A program made the translations under genes and the position numbers. Below the pieces are notes generated by a model, which did not search any database, was not told the DNA's origin, and saw only the letters and a program-made list of their open reading frames with translations. DNA of 64,000 bases from [Flavobacterium] thermophilum (GTDB lineage Bacteria > Bacillota > Bacilli > Bacillales > Anoxybacillaceae): contig UGGS01000002.1 in assembly GCA_900450595.1 (NCBI GenBank), positions 930,001 to 994,000 of the forward strand, written 5' to 3'. Shown here piece after piece: positions 36,969 through 47,383 of this stretch; the stretch's first letter is position 1; every line of letters starts with the position of its first letter.

Positions 36969-39900
36969 CTACGCCCCCACAATATCTTCTGAATTTCTGT
37001 TAATCTCATCGATAATGCGAATAATCTTCCGCGCGTCGTCCATGTTGTCTTGAAAGAGTTCAACAATGCTGCCGACGGTTTTGAACGGTTCTTCCTGCAG
37101 CACCCGCTTGTCCATGACTCCGTTTTTTACAAAGTAATCGACGATTAGTTTGACAAAACGGCTTTGCTGGATGTTCAACCGTTCGCTTGATAAAAATTCG
37201 GAAAACGCTTCGTTGGCGGCCTGCGGGTCAAGGCCGACGATTTGGCGGACGAGCTTTGTAATCGGTGTGTCGCCGAATTCTCTTTGATAATCTTCCTGTG
37301 TGCCAAGCTCATTCCAAAGAATATGCTCCAGCGTTTTTACGTCTTGGACGGTTAGCTTTTTATTATTTCGCAACTTGTAAATGGCCATCTGATCGCGGTG
37401 TTCGTGCAGATAATGTTCCACCTTTTTCCGATAATTTTTCAGATCATTGACAGTAAACATCGGGCCGTTTTCTTTGACTTCTAAAACTTGGTCTTTAAAG
37501 TTCGTATAGTAAATTTTTTGCGTTTCTTTTTCAAGGAATTTGACTAAGTCACGCAACGCTTCGCGAACGGCTTCCAATTCGAAAATATCGGCTTCGCTCC
37601 AAAACTCTTCCGTCTGCACCTTTTCGATGATGTATTTTTGCTCCTGCACTTGCGGGATCGAACCGAGCTTCGATAACGCCTCGGCGGTGCGAATCACACT
37701 GCGAATCGGCTTCGTGGCATTTTTCGTTTGCAGCTTCGCCAATTCGATCGTGTACATAAGCAAATCAAACCGTTTCGCCAACTCATCATCGTTTAGCGGA
37801 ACAATCAGCGGTGAAATGTGTTCTTTAATTTCATTTACATCCATCGCTGTTAAGGAATCCCATTTCGTCCTGTTTTTAAACTTGTGTACGTATTGAATAT
37901 GTTGGCGTACACGGAAGTTTTCTTCGTTTAACTTATTGATTTCCGCCAGCACGTCGTCAATCAATTCATTGCGATAGGCAATATACTCTTCTTCTTGGTA
38001 TTGTAAATGTTGCAGTTCTTTAATGATTTCGATTTTGGCATTAAATAGACGCTCCGTTAAACTTTCCACCGCTTTTCCTTCGATTCCTTTTGGATTTTCC
38101 CGGAAAAACGCAAAGTTGCCGCAATAGTCAAAAATAAGGAAATGCGTTTTATCTTGCCCGACTCCGAATAAGTCTTTGCATAAACGGGTTCCGCGCCCGA
38201 TCATTTGCCAAAACTTTGATTTGGAGCGTACTTTCTTGAAGAATACAAGGTTGACGACTTCCGGAATATCCACTCCCGTATCGAGCATATCGACCGATAC
38301 GGCAATTTGCGGCCATTTGTTACGGTCGGAAAAATCATCGATTAATGTTTGGTAGTAGTTCACGCTGTAATCAATGACTCGTGCAAAGCCGCCCTTGTAT
38401 TCAGGGAACAATTGATCAAAGCGCTCCACAATCCGTTCCGCATGACGATGGTTTTTCGCAAAAATAATCGTTTTGCCGAGTTTGTCCCCGCCTTCGACGC
38501 GAATTCCTTTTTCCATTAAATCTCTCAGTACCGTATCAATCGTATCATCGTTGAACAGCCATTCATTTAACGCGGCACTGTCAATGTCCTCGCCCACCTC
38601 ATCATCAAACGTTTCTTCATATCGTTCTTTTTCTTCATCCGACAACTCATCGTAATGAATGCCTTCTTCGAGAAACTTTAATTTTGTTTCAATCGTCCGA
38701 TAATCGACTAAATAGCCGTCCTGAACGGCTTGATCTAACTCATAGGCATAGGTCGGCACGCCGTTTTCCAGATCAAACACTTCATACGTATTGCGGTCAA
38801 TTTCATCTTTTGGTGTGGCGGTAAGCCCGAGCAATATTGCGTCAAAATAGTCAAAAATAGCCCGATATTTCTTATAAATACTGCGGTGGGATTCATCGAC
38901 GATAATTAAATCAAAATGCCCCACGGTAAAGAGGCGTTTGCCGTCTTTTCGCTTCGCGTCATCAATCGCATTCATCATCGTCGGGTACGTCGAAAACACC
39001 ATCCGGCTTTCCTCTGGATTATCTTTGTTATCGAGCAAATTGCAAAGCGTCAAGTTCGGCAACAAATGGCTAAAGCTATTTTTCGCTTGCGTGACAAGCG
39101 TTTTGCGGTCTGCTAAAAATAAGATGTTTTTCACCCAATTGTGGCGAGTGAGAACATCGACAATCGCAGCCGCCGTCCGGGTTTTGCCGCTCCCTGTTGC
39201 CATGACAAGCAACGCTTTGCGCCGTTTGTTCTCGAGCGCGTCGCAGACTGCTAACACCGCTTCTTTTTGGTAATAGCGGTTTGTAATGTTGTCATTGATT
39301 TGCACATTTTTTAGCGGCTTCTTCATCGTCCGACGATCAATAAGCAAACTTAATTCTTCCTTATTGTAAAAGCCGGAAACCTTCCGCGCCGGATAGTTCA
39401 GATCATCCCAAATATACGTTTCAAAACCGTTTGTGTAAAAAATAATCGGACGTTGGCCGTGCATTTTTTCAATACAGTCGGCATATAGTTTGGCTTGTTG
39501 CTTTCCTTTGTTCGGATCAGCGGTTGTCCGTTTCGCTTCGATGACCGCAAGCGGCTTCCCGTTATCGCCAAAAAGGACGTAATCGACATAGCCGACTCCT
39601 TCTGGATTTGGCATGCCAACGACAGGGTATTCCACAATAACGTCCTTTTTAAATTCCCAGCCCGCCAGCTTCAAATCTAAATCAATATATTTCTTTCTTG
39701 TTTCCCATTCGCTTAGTTCATCGACTTGGAAGTGGTACTCTTTTGTATTCTCTTCCCGTTTGGCGGTGAGAAGAGCGCGGAGCTGTTCGTTTTCTTTCAT
39801 CATTTCCTCAAGACGCTTGTCTTTGGAGCTTAACCGTTCGTATAAATCTTTCAATTCTTCCGGACGCTCGCGCTTTTCCTCGCCGATTGGCAGCAATGAT

Positions 39901-40310
39901 TCATCAAAATCCGTAGCCGTATATTCATCTGAATAACAATAATCAATCCAAGACACAAACTGATGAAGATGATGCAGGGAAAGAATCGCTTCCTCTCTCG
40001 TAATCATCGAGTTCGTATGAACCGCGACATTTCCCAATTTAACAACGTAACGCAACAACGGCAACAAGTCTTCATCAATAATGGACAAAAAGACATTGTC
40101 ATGAATCAAACTGGAAAGATTGTCCTGATAAGGAACTTTCAAAGCGCTGTCAAAGCTGTACACCCACTTAACGGCAAGCTCCAGCGCACGGCGCGTCAAA
40201 ATCGCGCACGTCGCCGGACTCACAACCAAACTTTTCTCCGCTTCTAAACACGCATTCGTAAAGCTCTCATAATGAGGCTTGCCTACTAAAAACTGAAAGT
40301 TGGATAACAA
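36969..40310 (-). CDS. hsdR: Type I restriction enzyme, R subunit (HsdR)
   Basis: 1113 residues. An N-terminal DUF4145-like helical region (about 5-115) precedes a coiled segment. Next comes the HsdR nuclease with the D...EAK pattern (VDYVLFGDNGKPLAVIEAKR), then the SF2 translocase with LLVMATGSGKTRTAAAIVDV (motif I), IIVDESHRS (motif II), LGLTATP (motif III) and MIGRGTRLCKDLFG (motif VI), and a helical C-terminus. The subunit cuts unmodified foreign DNA after ATP-driven translocation. The start is taken as TTG 40310 behind GGGGAGGG; GTG 40352 is an alternative without a clear site. It is the last gene of the hsdM-S-R operon. Confidence 0.93.
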   Translation of the reverse strand: MLSNFQFLVGKPHYESFTNACLEAEKSLVVSPATCAILTRRALELAVKWVYSFDSALKVPYQDNLSSLIHDNVFLSIIDEDLLPLLRYVVKLGNVAVHTNSMITREEAILSLHHLHQFVSWIDYCYSDEYTATDFDESLLPIGEEKRERPEELKDLYERLSSKDKRLEEMMKENEQLRALLTAKREENTKEYHFQVDELSEWETRKKYIDLDLKLAGWEFKKDVIVEYPVVGMPNPEGVGYVDYVLFGDNGKPLAVIEAKRTTADPNKGKQQAKLYADCIEKMHGQRPIIFYTNGFETYIWDDLNYPARKVSGFYNKEELSLLIDRRTMKKPLKNVQINDNITNRYYQKEAVLAVCDALENKRRKALLVMATGSGKTRTAAAIVDVLTRHNWVKNILFLADRKTLVTQAKNSFSHLLPNLTLCNLLDNKDNPEESRMVFSTYPTMMNAIDDAKRKDGKRLFTVGHFDLIIVDESHRSIYKKYRAIFDYFDAILLGLTATPKDEIDRNTYEVFDLENGVPTYAYELDQAVQDGYLVDYRTIETKLKFLEEGIHYDELSDEEKERYEETFDDEVGEDIDSAALNEWLFNDDTIDTVLRDLMEKGIRVEGGDKLGKTIIFAKNHRHAERIVERFDQLFPEYKGGFARVIDYSVNYYQTLIDDFSDRNKWPQIAVSVDMLDTGVDIPEVVNLVFFKKVRSKSKFWQMIGRGTRLCKDLFGVGQDKTHFLIFDYCGNFAFFRENPKGIEGKAVESLTERLFNAKIEIIKELQHLQYQEEEYIAYRNELIDDVLAEINKLNEENFRVRQHIQYVHKFKNRTKWDSLTAMDVNEIKEHISPLIVPLNDDELAKRFDLLMYTIELAKLQTKNATKPIRSVIRTAEALSKLGSIPQVQEQKYIIEKVQTEEFWSEADIFELEAVREALRDLVKFLEKETQKIYYTNFKDQVLEVKENGPMFTVNDLKNYRKKVEHYLHEHRDQMAIYKLRNNKKLTVQDVKTLEHILWNELGTQEDYQREFGDTPITKLVRQIVGLDPQAANEAFSEFLSSERLNIQQSRFVKLIVDYFVKNGVMDKRVLQEEPFKTVGSIVELFQDNMDDARKIIRIIDEINRNSEDIVGA

Positions 40311-40357
40311 CAATACCCCTCCCCTGACCAAACCAACATGAATTTCCTTCACATTTA

Positions 40358-41521
40358 TTAATCGTTGAATAGTTCTCCCTTAAATGCCTGTTGCATGAGG
40401 GAACTGAAGTTATTTTCGAGTTCTTCTAAACTTTTCTGCAATAATTCTTTTTGAATTTCAATTTTTTTAATAATTTCAGCAAATTGATTTTGTAATTCAA
40501 TAGGAGGAACAACTACCTCAATATTGTTAATTTTTTTTAATGTTAGTCTCTTAATTGCTCCACCGTTCATACCACTTGTTATTTTTCTGAAAACTCTCTC
40601 GTTATTAAGAAAATGGGTTAAATAGTAATTATTCAATTTATTAAAATCGACTTTAATAAGTGCCAAACTAGATAGCATACTAAATTCGAAATCATAATGA
40701 TTTATTGCAGCAATGCCTGTTGTAGCTCCATCTTTTATATATAGAACGTCCCCTTTCTCTGGGTTACATCTTTCATAAATTTTTTGATGATCTTCTAGCG
40801 AGACGTAAGTAGGGTCTTTGAAGAAATCTAGGCCTCCCTTGTTCAAGTGTTTAGCAGTAATGTACGGGATACCTTCTTTTACAGTAGGTGGCGAGTGATG
40901 AGTACCATCCGTTATTTTAATACACAAATTAGCTAACTTTTCTTTCTTGTATTGATTTGTATTTTTGATTGGATCCCCAAACATCTCCAAAAACACACTT
41001 TGCGTTAACTGGTCTAACGCTTCAATTTGGGCTTTTCGTTTGTCGATGAGTTCTTGGGCTTTGTCTAATGCTTTCACAATCTTTACTTGATTTTCTATAT
41101 CGAAAACCGGTATCTGAATGCTCTCTATATCTTTTTTACTTATAGCCTTAAAAGTACTTCCCGTCCCCATACTTTCGATTTCATTTTTCTTATAGTTTAG
41201 TGCATAAAATAAATATTTATAGTTAATCATATCATTATTCGCTCTGATAGCAGCTAATCCCCTACCAATACAGCACTTAGTATTCGCAATATTAACATCC
41301 CCTACAGGTGCTCGTACTGACATTAATATATCGTTTTCATTTGCAACTTTTAAAGGTGCAGAACAATAAGTCTTAGGAGTTGGGTGCAGTTTACCAAAAT
41401 CAGCTTTCCCCTGAAAAAAAGGCAAGCCTTCTTTCCTATCATTATACGTATCAGACGAAGGTGATTGTCCCATGATTATTTCACATACTTCTGCAACTTT
41501 TTTATACTTAATTGCGGTCAT
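40358..41521 (-). CDS. hsdS: Type I restriction specificity subunit (HsdS)
   Basis: 387 residues with the two-repeat HsdS layout: target-recognition domain 1 (about 1-150), a conserved helix (ENQVKIVKALDKAQELIDKR), domain 2 (about 190-345; IKDGATTGIAAINHYDFEF region) and a second helix (LQNQFAEIIKKIEIQKELLQ). Each half binds one part of a bipartite target; the target cannot be read from sequence. ATG 41521 has AAGGAG nine bases upstream and follows hsdM by six bases. It is much more AT-rich than hsdM and hsdR, a sign of exchange of recognition domains. Confidence 0.92.
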   Translation of the reverse strand: MTAIKYKKVAEVCEIIMGQSPSSDTYNDRKEGLPFFQGKADFGKLHPTPKTYCSAPLKVANENDILMSVRAPVGDVNIANTKCCIGRGLAAIRANNDMINYKYLFYALNYKKNEIESMGTGSTFKAISKKDIESIQIPVFDIENQVKIVKALDKAQELIDKRKAQIEALDQLTQSVFLEMFGDPIKNTNQYKKEKLANLCIKITDGTHHSPPTVKEGIPYITAKHLNKGGLDFFKDPTYVSLEDHQKIYERCNPEKGDVLYIKDGATTGIAAINHYDFEFSMLSSLALIKVDFNKLNNYYLTHFLNNERVFRKITSGMNGGAIKRLTLKKINNIEVVVPPIELQNQFAEIIKKIEIQKELLQKSLEELENNFSSLMQQAFKGELFND

Positions 41522-41527
41522 AATACT

Positions 41528-42985
41528 TTACTCCTTAATCATTTCCTTCAACTCTTTAATTCCCAGTATAATCTCTTTTTCCAACGCTTCTATTCTTTCA
41601 AGTATCACACTCGGCGCTTCATACTGCACTTCTTCATACTCAATCTCTTTATACTTGTTAATCGAAAGGTCATAGTCGTTTTCACGAATTTCTTCCACCG
41701 GCACGAAGAACGACTGCTCCGTGCGCTTCCGTTCTTTCTCTGCTTCACGGTTATGGAAGCGCGCAATGATGTCCGGGATATCGTTTTCTTCAATCGGGGT
41801 GCGCTTGTCGTCCAATGAATAGCCGTCCGCTTTCATATCATAAAACCATACTTGATCCGTACCGCCGACTCCCGTTTTCGTGAAAATCATAATCGCTGTC
41901 GATACGCCCGCGTATGGTTTAAATACGCCGCTTGGCATCGAAATAATGGCTTCTAATTTATGATTTTCCACAATCTCTTTGCGGATGTCTTTATGCGCCT
42001 TCGAGCTGCCGAACAATACCCCGTCCGGCACAATGCACGCGCAACGTCCGCCCGTTTTTAAAATGCGTAAGAATAATGCCAAAAATAAAAGTTCGGTTTT
42101 CTTTGTCTTTACAACTTTTAACAAATCATTTGAAACTGCATCATAATCTAATGAACCTTTAAAAGGCGGATTGGCAAGGACAAGGGTGTATTTGTCCTTA
42201 TCCTTGTTTTGTTCCGACAAGGAGTCGCGATATTCGATATTCGGATTTTCAATGCCATGGAGCATCATGTTCATCGCGCCAATCCGCAGCATCGTGCGGT
42301 CCATATCAAAACCGTAGAACATATGGTTATTAAAATGTTCTTTTAAACTTTGCACTAAAAATAAATCGCTGCGGTGCTTGCGCAAATATTCGCCCGCCGC
42401 CACCAAAAACCCCGCCGACCCCGCCGCCGGGTCGACGATGATGTCTTCCGGCGTCGGTTTCATCAGCTCGACCATCATGTGAATGATATGACGCGGGGTG
42501 CGGAATTGGCCGTTCGTGCCTGCGGTGGCGATTTTCGATAACAAATACTCGTACAAATCGCCTTTCGTATCGCGGTCTTTCATCGGAATGCGGTCAATGC
42601 CGTCGACGATTTTGACGAGCATTTGCGGCGTCGGGATCATGAAAATGGCGTCGCCCATATATTTTGCATAGGCCGATTCCCGATTGCCGTGCAAGTTTTT
42701 GATGAATGGAAACACTTCATTGGACACGACATCGTACATATGGGCGGCTTCAAAATGTTTGAATTTGCTCCAGCGCAAGTGTTGCTTATCGGGAGGAAAG
42801 ATGCGTTCTGATTCAATGCCGAGCAGCGCATCCTCCTGCTCGCGCTGTGTTTCGACTTCATCCAAGCCTTTGATGAACAATAAGTAGGTAAACTGTTCAA
42901 TGACCGTCAGCGGGTTCGTAATGCCGCCTGTCCAAAACGTTTCCCATATTTTATCGACTTTATGGCGCAATTCGCCTGTGAGCAT
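41528..42985 (-). CDS. hsdM: Type I DNA adenine methyltransferase (HsdM)
   Basis: 485 residues. The N-terminal HsdM helical domain is MLTGELRHKVDKIWETFWTG. The SAM motif is VDPAAGSAGFLVAAGEYL (about residue 190), and the catalytic motif IV is LANPPFKGS. The enzyme methylates adenine in the site chosen by HsdS and is required for restriction. ATG 42985 is chosen because related proteins start MLTGEL and AAGGAGGT lies 11 bases upstream; a TTG ten codons earlier precedes that site. It is the first gene of the operon. Confidence 0.94.
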   Translation of the reverse strand: MLTGELRHKVDKIWETFWTGGITNPLTVIEQFTYLLFIKGLDEVETQREQEDALLGIESERIFPPDKQHLRWSKFKHFEAAHMYDVVSNEVFPFIKNLHGNRESAYAKYMGDAIFMIPTPQMLVKIVDGIDRIPMKDRDTKGDLYEYLLSKIATAGTNGQFRTPRHIIHMMVELMKPTPEDIIVDPAAGSAGFLVAAGEYLRKHRSDLFLVQSLKEHFNNHMFYGFDMDRTMLRIGAMNMMLHGIENPNIEYRDSLSEQNKDKDKYTLVLANPPFKGSLDYDAVSNDLLKVVKTKKTELLFLALFLRILKTGGRCACIVPDGVLFGSSKAHKDIRKEIVENHKLEAIISMPSGVFKPYAGVSTAIMIFTKTGVGGTDQVWFYDMKADGYSLDDKRTPIEENDIPDIIARFHNREAEKERKRTEQSFFVPVEEIRENDYDLSINKYKEIEYEEVQYEAPSVILERIEALEKEIILGIKELKEMIKE

Positions 42986-43295
42986 GGCTTCTATGTACCT
43001 CCTTGTGATTTCCAATCTCCATTATATACGGTTTTCGGTACAAAAGGGGGAAGAAAAATATGTTTTATGCCGGTTGACGCTCAGGAAGACAGAGGGTGAC
43101 ATTTGGGGCAAAGAAACTCCGACTGTGCTTTGCATGAAGCGGGAGTCGTTCACCATAACCGTTCGAGGAACACTTGCAAGTGGTGTGGATTCTCAATAGG
43201 ATGGATCTCATCCAGCCCCCAGTTTTGCAGGCGGATGAAATCTTTATCATGTCATTCGTGTCGTCATGGCCGTTTGCCCAATTCGACTGCAAACA
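42986..43295. other. Region between hsdM and rlmD
   Basis: No intact gene. On the minus strand CKCSSNGYGERLPLHAKHS and, in another frame, LCPKCHPLSS suggest a decayed small zinc-ribbon gene near 43090-43190. The hsdM promoter must lie near 43000-43060. Confidence 0.35.
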
Positions 43296-43322
43296 ACAAG
43301 GCCGGATCCACCGGCCCGTTGT
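43296..43322 (-). terminator. Terminator of rlmD
   Basis: ACAACGGGCCGG / CCGGCCTTGT stem followed on the minus strand by TGTTTG, immediately after the stop. Confidence 0.7.
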
Positions 43323-43323
43323 C

Positions 43324-44697
43324 TTATCTCAACCGAATTTTCGCCACACACTCCACATGCGCCGTGTGCGGAAACATGTCCACTGGCTGGACTTCGATCG
43401 TTTCGTAACCGCCGTCTTCTAGAATGCGCAAGTCGCGGGCGAGTGTCGCCGGATTGCACGAGACGTAAACGACGCGCGGCGGTTTCATGGCGATGATCGT
43501 CTCAAGCAGCGAGGCGTCACAGCCTTTGCGCGGCGGGTCAACGACCAAGCAGTCAGCGCGGACGCCTTCTTCGTACCAACGCGGGATGACGTCTTCGGCG
43601 GCGCCGACTTCGAAGGTGACGTTTTGGATGCCATTCAGCTCGGCGTTGCGCTTGGCGTCTTCGATCGCTTCAGGGACGATTTCGACGCCGTAGACGTGTT
43701 TCGCTTTACGCGCCAAAAAGAGCGAGATCGTGCCGATGCCGCAGTAGGCGTCGATCACCGTCTCCCGCCCGGTCAGCTCCGCGTATTCGAGCGCTTTGTC
43801 ATACAGCACTTTCGTCTGTTCGGGGTTGACTTGGTAAAACGAGCGGGCCGAGATGGCGAATTGGATGTCGCCGATGCGGTCGGTGATGAACTCGCTTCCC
43901 CATAACACCCGCGTTTTGGCGCCGAAAATGACGTTCGTCCGCTCGGGGTTGATGTTTTGCACGATCGATGTCACGTCCGGGATTTCACGGACGATGGAGC
44001 GAACGATCTCTTGTTCATGCGGCAAATGGTTCGTGCGAGTGACGAGCACGACCATCACCTCGCCAGTTGACGCGCCGTAGCGGGCGACAATATGGCGAAG
44101 AACGCCCTTGTGCGTGGTTTCGTCGTATGGGGGAATACCATAGCGCTCGGCGATGCGCTTCACGGCCTGGACGACGACATCGTTCGCCTCTTGCTGGATG
44201 AGGCAGGCGTCCATATCGATGATTTCATGCGTCCGCTCCTTGTAAAAGCCCGCCACCAAGCCCCCTTCGCGCTCGCCAACGGGCACTTGCGCCTTGTTTC
44301 GATACCGCCATGGGTTCTTCATCCCGATGACGGGATGGACGGTGACGCCTTCTAGCTTGCCGATGCGGGCGAGCACTTCTTTCACCTGCTTTTCCTTCGC
44401 TTTCAGCTGGCCTTCGTAGCTGAGGTGTTGCAGCTGGCAGCCGCCGCATTGGCGATAGACGGGGCACGGCGGCTCAACGCGGTCGGGGCTTGGTTCGTAC
44501 AGCTCCACGAGGCGGCCGTACCCATACCCTTTTTTCACTTTGATCGCTTTCACCTTCGCCCGCTCGCCGGGAAGCGCGTGTTTCACAAACAACGGAAAAC
44601 CGTCGACTTTCGCCACCCCGAGCCCGTCGTGGGTCAAATCGGTGAATGTGACGTCATAATACTCGTTTTTGGCGACTGGTGGTTGCTGCTTCGTCAT
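43324..44697 (-). CDS. rlmD: 23S rRNA (uracil-C5)-methyltransferase RlmCD
   Basis: 457 residues. The TRAM domain ([21 protein letters not shown]) is followed by 4Fe-4S cysteines [14 protein letters not shown] and the SAM motif [14 protein letters not shown]. The catalytic Cys is in [14 protein letters not shown], and the C-terminal [10 protein letters not shown] carries the base. The Bacillus subtilis homologue methylates two uridines of 23S rRNA. The neighbouring dgkB gene has the same order in Bacillus subtilis (yerQ-yefA), which favours this over the paralogue at 22786. ATG 44697 has AAAGGAG upstream. Confidence 0.92.
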   Translation of the reverse strand: MTKQQPPVAKNEYYDVTFTDLTHDGLGVAKVDGFPLFVKHALPGERAKVKAIKVKKGYGYGRLVELYEPSPDRVEPPCPVYRQCGGCQLQHLSYEGQLKAKEKQVKEVLARIGKLEGVTVHPVIGMKNPWRYRNKAQVPVGEREGGLVAGFYKERTHEIIDMDACLIQQEANDVVVQAVKRIAERYGIPPYDETTHKGVLRHIVARYGASTGEVMVVLVTRTNHLPHEQEIVRSIVREIPDVTSIVQNINPERTNVIFGAKTRVLWGSEFITDRIGDIQFAISARSFYQVNPEQTKVLYDKALEYAELTGRETVIDAYCGIGTISLFLARKAKHVYGVEIVPEAIEDAKRNAELNGIQNVTFEVGAAEDVIPRWYEEGVRADCLVVDPPRKGCDASLLETIIAMKPPRVVYVSCNPATLARDLRILEDGGYETIEVQPVDMFPHTAHVECVAKIRLR

Positions 44698-44764
44698 GTC
44701 GTTCTCCTTTCTGCCGTTCCTCTGTATATGTAGCGTGCCCTTTATAGGGGAAAGGCATAAGAAA

Positions 44765-44788
44765 AGAACAGGCTTATCTTCCTGTTCT
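44765..44788 (-). terminator. Terminator overlapping the dgkB stop
   Basis: An AGAACAGG / CCTGTTCT stem followed by TTTCTT on the minus strand; the stem includes the last codons of dgkB. Confidence 0.7.
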
Positions 44789-45694
44789 CACTTGTTCTGC
44801 CTTTTCTTTTGGCATCAATACGTCAATATGGCGGCGCAAATTGACGAACTCCCCTGGAAGCATGCCGCCGAATTCGCCGTCTAAGTTCAGCTGCATCGGC
44901 GAGTGCACTTTCACCCGGTTCGCTTTCGTGTAAATGACGTGTGGGTCGTTGATGTGCTCGCCGCGCGCCGCGAGGGTGACAAGGCGGATGAATTCGGCCA
45001 AGTTCGTTTTCTTGACGATGATAAAATCGAACAGGCCGTCATTCAATGATGAATCGGGTGCCAGTTTTTCAAACCCGCCGACCGAGTTCGTGAGCGAAAC
45101 CAAAAACATCATAATCTCGCCTTCGAACAGTTTGCCGTCGTACTCGATTTGCGCTTCGGTCGCCTTGATGGACGGCAACATCTCGATCCCTTTCAAGTAA
45201 TAGGCGAGCTGGCCAAGCATCGTTTTCAGCTTGCTCGGCACTTCGTAGGTGAGCTCGGTCAGGCGCCCGCCGCCCCCGATGTTGATGAAATAGCGCGTTT
45301 TGTCTTCGTTTGTCACACAGCCGATGTCAATCGGGACGGGCTCGCCCGTGGCGATCACGTCGCACGCCCCTTCAATCGAACGCGGCACGCCGATGGCGCG
45401 GGCGAAATCGTTCGTCGTCCCAACGGGAATGACGCCCAGTGTCGGCCGATGCGGCTGATCGGCGATGCCGTTGACGACTTCATTGATCGTTCCGTCGCCC
45501 CCTGCGGCGACAACGAGATCAAATTCCCGCAGGACGGCCTGGCGCGCTGCTTCCGTCGCATCCCCCGGCCCTTCGGTGGCGTGGCACGACGTTTCATAGC
45601 CCGCCTTTTCCAACCGCACGAGCACATCAGGCAAATGGCGCTTAAACAGCTCCCGCCCTGATGTCGGGTTATAAATGATTCGAGCTCGTTTCAT
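44774..45694 (-). CDS. dgkB: Diacylglycerol kinase DgkB
   Basis: 306 residues of the soluble diacylglycerol/lipid kinase family. It has the ATP-binding [17 protein letters not shown] motif near residue 70, [13 protein letters not shown], and the C-terminal [13 protein letters not shown] and [14 protein letters not shown] motifs. It phosphorylates diacylglycerol released during lipoteichoic acid synthesis so that it can re-enter phospholipid synthesis. The start [13 protein letters not shown] at ATG 45694 is typical. It lies upstream of rlmD with its own terminator. Confidence 0.9.
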   Translation of the reverse strand: MKRARIIYNPTSGRELFKRHLPDVLVRLEKAGYETSCHATEGPGDATEAARQAVLREFDLVVAAGGDGTINEVVNGIADQPHRPTLGVIPVGTTNDFARAIGVPRSIEGACDVIATGEPVPIDIGCVTNEDKTRYFINIGGGGRLTELTYEVPSKLKTMLGQLAYYLKGIEMLPSIKATEAQIEYDGKLFEGEIMMFLVSLTNSVGGFEKLAPDSSLNDGLFDFIIVKKTNLAEFIRLVTLAARGEHINDPHVIYTKANRVKVHSPMQLNLDGEFGGMLPGEFVNLRRHIDVLMPKEKAEQVRTGR

Positions 45695-45797
45695 TATTCT
45701 CAACCTACTTCCTTTTTTCCATTCCACCCGTTCCCATCATAACGAAACAACGCTTCATGCGCAACTCCGACGAATGTCGTGAACAAGGCGGCGAGAA

Positions 45798-45830
45798 ACA
45801 GCGCCCTCGGGTTCAAGCGAAGGGCGCTGT
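45798..45830 (-). terminator. Terminator of the nfeD-floT operon
   Basis: ACAGCGCCCT / AGGGCGCTGT stem (10 bp, plus extra pairs), then TTTCTCG on the minus strand, shortly after the floT stop. Confidence 0.7.
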
Positions 45831-45843
45831 GGGAGGATAGGCA

Positions 45844-47361
45844 TCATTCTGTTGTCTTCGCCTCTTGGGACGATGCTGGCGCACCGAGCGGCTGGACATG
45901 GGCCGCTCCACCCTGGGCGATGCTCTCAAGCAGCTGCTTCACATCGATGCCGGTCGACGCTTTCAACGTCTCCTGCAAGCTCGCCATTAAGTTCGTCGCA
46001 TAGCCCGTGACGCGGTTGGCGCCGCCTCCCGCTCCTGAGCCGGTGTCGACGATCGTCAGCTTCTCGATGTTCGCAAGCGGGCTCGCCACTTGTTTCGCAT
46101 ACTCCGGAAGCATCTTGATGATCATGTCGAGCACCGCAGCCTGGCCATAGCGCTCGAACGCTTCGGCGATCTTTTGTTTCACTTCCGCTTCGGCGAGGCC
46201 TTTCAGTCGGATGATTTCCGCTTCCGCTTCCCCTTTCGCTTTCTCCGCCTCGGCTTTTGCCAACCCGTCGAGTCGGACGCGCTCCGCTTCCGCTTTCGCC
46301 AGCGTTTCGACGCGGTACTTTTGCGCATCGGCTTCGGCGATTTGTTTCGCCTTTTCCGCCGCCGCTTTTTGTTCGATCGCATAGCGCTCGGCATCGGCTT
46401 TTTTCTTCACTTCCGAGTCGTATTGGCGCTCGCGGCGCAAAATTTCTTTTTCTTCGAGCTCGATTTGTTTTTGCCGCTCGATGATTTTGATTTGCATTTG
46501 TTGGGCCATCACTTCTTGTTTCGCCTTCGCTTCCTCCAAATGATACGCCTGGTCGGCGCGCGCTTTGGCGATGTCTTGTTCGCGGCGGAACTCGGCGAGC
46601 TTCAGTTGGTTGATTTTCTCCGCTTCGGCGATTTCCGTCAGCCGCTCGAGCTCGGCTTTGCGCGCTTCCTTGTCCGCTTCGGCGCGCTTGATGCGCGTCT
46701 CTTTTTCCGCCTCGGCTGTTGCGATGTCGGCGTCGCGCTTCACTTGGGCGATGCGCGGTTTCCCGAGTGCATCAAGGTAGCCGTTTTTGTCGCGCACGTC
46801 TTTGATCGTAAACGAGACGATGACGAGCCCCATTTTCGCCAAATCTTGCGACGCGACACGCTGCACTTCTTGCGAAAACTTGTCGCGGTTTTTGTAAATT
46901 TCTTCAACCGTCATTGACCCGAGAATGGAGCGAAGATGGCCTTCGAGCACTTCTTTCGCTTCGTTTTCCATATCTTGGCGTGTTTTCCCTAAAAACTGCT
47001 CGGCCGCGGTCGCGATTTCGCCGATTGAGCTGCCGACTTTAATAATGGCCACCCCGTCCGCCATCACGGGCACGCCTTGTTCCGTATACACTTCCGGCGT
47101 TTGCACGTCAAGCTTGATCGACAATAAACTGAGCGGCTCAGCCTGCTGGAAAATCGGCACGACAAACGTGCCGCCGCCGCGGACGATTTTGATTTTGTTT
47201 CCCGATTCGTCCACGTGGACGTTTTTGCTTCCTAAATAGCTGCCGGTGACAATAAGCGCCTCATCCGGCCCGACGGTGCGGTAGCGGGCGATAAAAATGG
47301 CAATAAGGCCGACAAGAAGCAAGACGACGACACCAATGACAATCAACCATGGCGCAACCAT
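45844..47361 (-). CDS. floT: Flotillin FloT
   Basis: 505 residues. An N-terminal membrane hairpin (about 5-27) is followed by an SPFH/PHB domain (ARYRTVGPDEALIVTGSYLG onward). A very long Ala/Glu/Lys-rich coiled coil (about 225-420) comes next, then a conserved C-terminus with LPEYAKQVASPLANIEKLTI. Flotillins scaffold membrane microdomains and affect fluidity, secretion and signalling. ATG 47361 has AAAGGGGA seven bases upstream; a longer frame runs back into nfeD but is not needed. It is the second gene of a pair with an NfeD protein, matching yuaF-floT. Confidence 0.93.
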   Translation of the reverse strand: MVAPWLIVIGVVVLLLVGLIAIFIARYRTVGPDEALIVTGSYLGSKNVHVDESGNKIKIVRGGGTFVVPIFQQAEPLSLLSIKLDVQTPEVYTEQGVPVMADGVAIIKVGSSIGEIATAAEQFLGKTRQDMENEAKEVLEGHLRSILGSMTVEEIYKNRDKFSQEVQRVASQDLAKMGLVIVSFTIKDVRDKNGYLDALGKPRIAQVKRDADIATAEAEKETRIKRAEADKEARKAELERLTEIAEAEKINQLKLAEFRREQDIAKARADQAYHLEEAKAKQEVMAQQMQIKIIERQKQIELEEKEILRRERQYDSEVKKKADAERYAIEQKAAAEKAKQIAEADAQKYRVETLAKAEAERVRLDGLAKAEAEKAKGEAEAEIIRLKGLAEAEVKQKIAEAFERYGQAAVLDMIIKMLPEYAKQVASPLANIEKLTIVDTGSGAGGGANRVTGYATNLMASLQETLKASTGIDVKQLLESIAQGGAAHVQPLGAPASSQEAKTTE

Positions 47362-47383
47362 TGACAGGTCCCCTTTCTTTGTT

